From contig JAPDOI010000117.1 of NCBI GenBank assembly GCA_029168955.1, forward strand, positions 496,001-560,000: DNA of 64,000 nucleotides, given 5' to 3'. This stretch comes from Aplectana chamaeleonis. Taxonomy: Eukaryota > Nematoda > Chromadorea > Rhabditida > Cosmocercidae. Shown here in pieces: positions 63,806-64,000 of the stretch. Within the stretch, counting starts at the first letter, position 1, and each line of letters opens with the position of its first letter. The notes under the pieces were generated by a model. That model made no database searches. It saw only the letters and a list, made by a program, of their open reading frames with translations, and was not told the origin of the DNA. Made by a program: the position numbers and the translations under genes.

Positions 63806-64000
63806 GCTTTGCCTTGACGACTGCTTGTTTCTGTTCCGTATTTTTATGCTACTTCTCTATTGTACGTAGCTCTACGCCAAACCTTTTCGGTTGATTGTTT
63901 GCTTGACGCTTCGGATTGTTCTCATCATATATGAATTGGTACAAAGGCGTTCGAATGGAAATTTCGTCTAAAACTTCAGCTAAACTCTGGTCCCGCCGTA

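Noticed and set aside
1..64000. CRISPR arrays, bacterial operons, tRNA or rRNA genes
   Set aside because: The window is eukaryotic; direct repeats are minisatellites and foldbacks. I saw no cloverleaf-compatible tRNA or rRNA segment, although a covariance-model scan was not possible.

Overview
This is eukaryotic DNA, most likely from a clade V (strongylid/hookworm-like) parasitic nematode. Coding exons are small with canonical GT/AG borders. Introns are either about 50-100 nt or inflated to several kb by miniature transposons. The one confidently named gene is a WW/FF-domain protein of the nematode tcer-1 / human TCERG1 (CA150) type. The mobile DNA (mariner, RTE-like and jockey/CR1-like retroelements, very many foldback MITEs) also fits such a genome. 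The species call is inference.

Layout. 2.45-5.78 kb (+): the 3' part of an unrecognised gene (gene A) encoding a short Cys motif, Gly-rich stretches and a long Pro-Tyr-Thr repeat domain, with a poly(A) signal at 5801. 5.8-14.6 kb: no supportable gene, only foldback elements and AT-rich minisatellites. 14.6-30.1 kb (+): an unrecognised gene (gene B) of at least 12 mostly tiny exons, encoding a Pro/Ser/Thr-rich, Cys-containing chain that ends in a short hydrophobic tail. Its introns hold a complete-length but nonsense-riddled mariner element (25766-27048), an RTE-type reverse transcriptase fragment and many MITEs. 30.3-36.2 kb: gene-free, with a 0.73-kb alternating purine-pyrimidine AC/GC tract, 42-bp minisatellites, TTAA-flanked MITEs and a Mutator-like foldback with a perfect 9-bp target duplication.

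36.25-59.85 kb (-): a 21-exon tcer-1/TCERG1 orthologue, reconstructed with compatible phases at every junction. It encodes a Gly/Pro N-terminus with about 19 copies of a 12-residue repeat and a polyQ run, three WW domains and six FF domains. The start codon and any first exon were not located. Its introns form a stack of nested foldback elements, and a 1.4-kb purine tract lies in the intron just after the repeat exon. 60.3-63.8 kb: a cluster of decayed 3' fragments of one non-LTR retroelement family in both orientations.

The best leads are the three-level transposon nests inside tcer-1 introns, two groups of elements dated by intact target duplications (9-bp Mutator-like, TTAA), the expanded coding minisatellite next to a giant purine tract in a transcription/splicing coupling factor, and genes A and B, which match nothing I recognise. 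No tRNA, rRNA, CRISPR or prokaryotic feature was seen. All exon borders are manual predictions.
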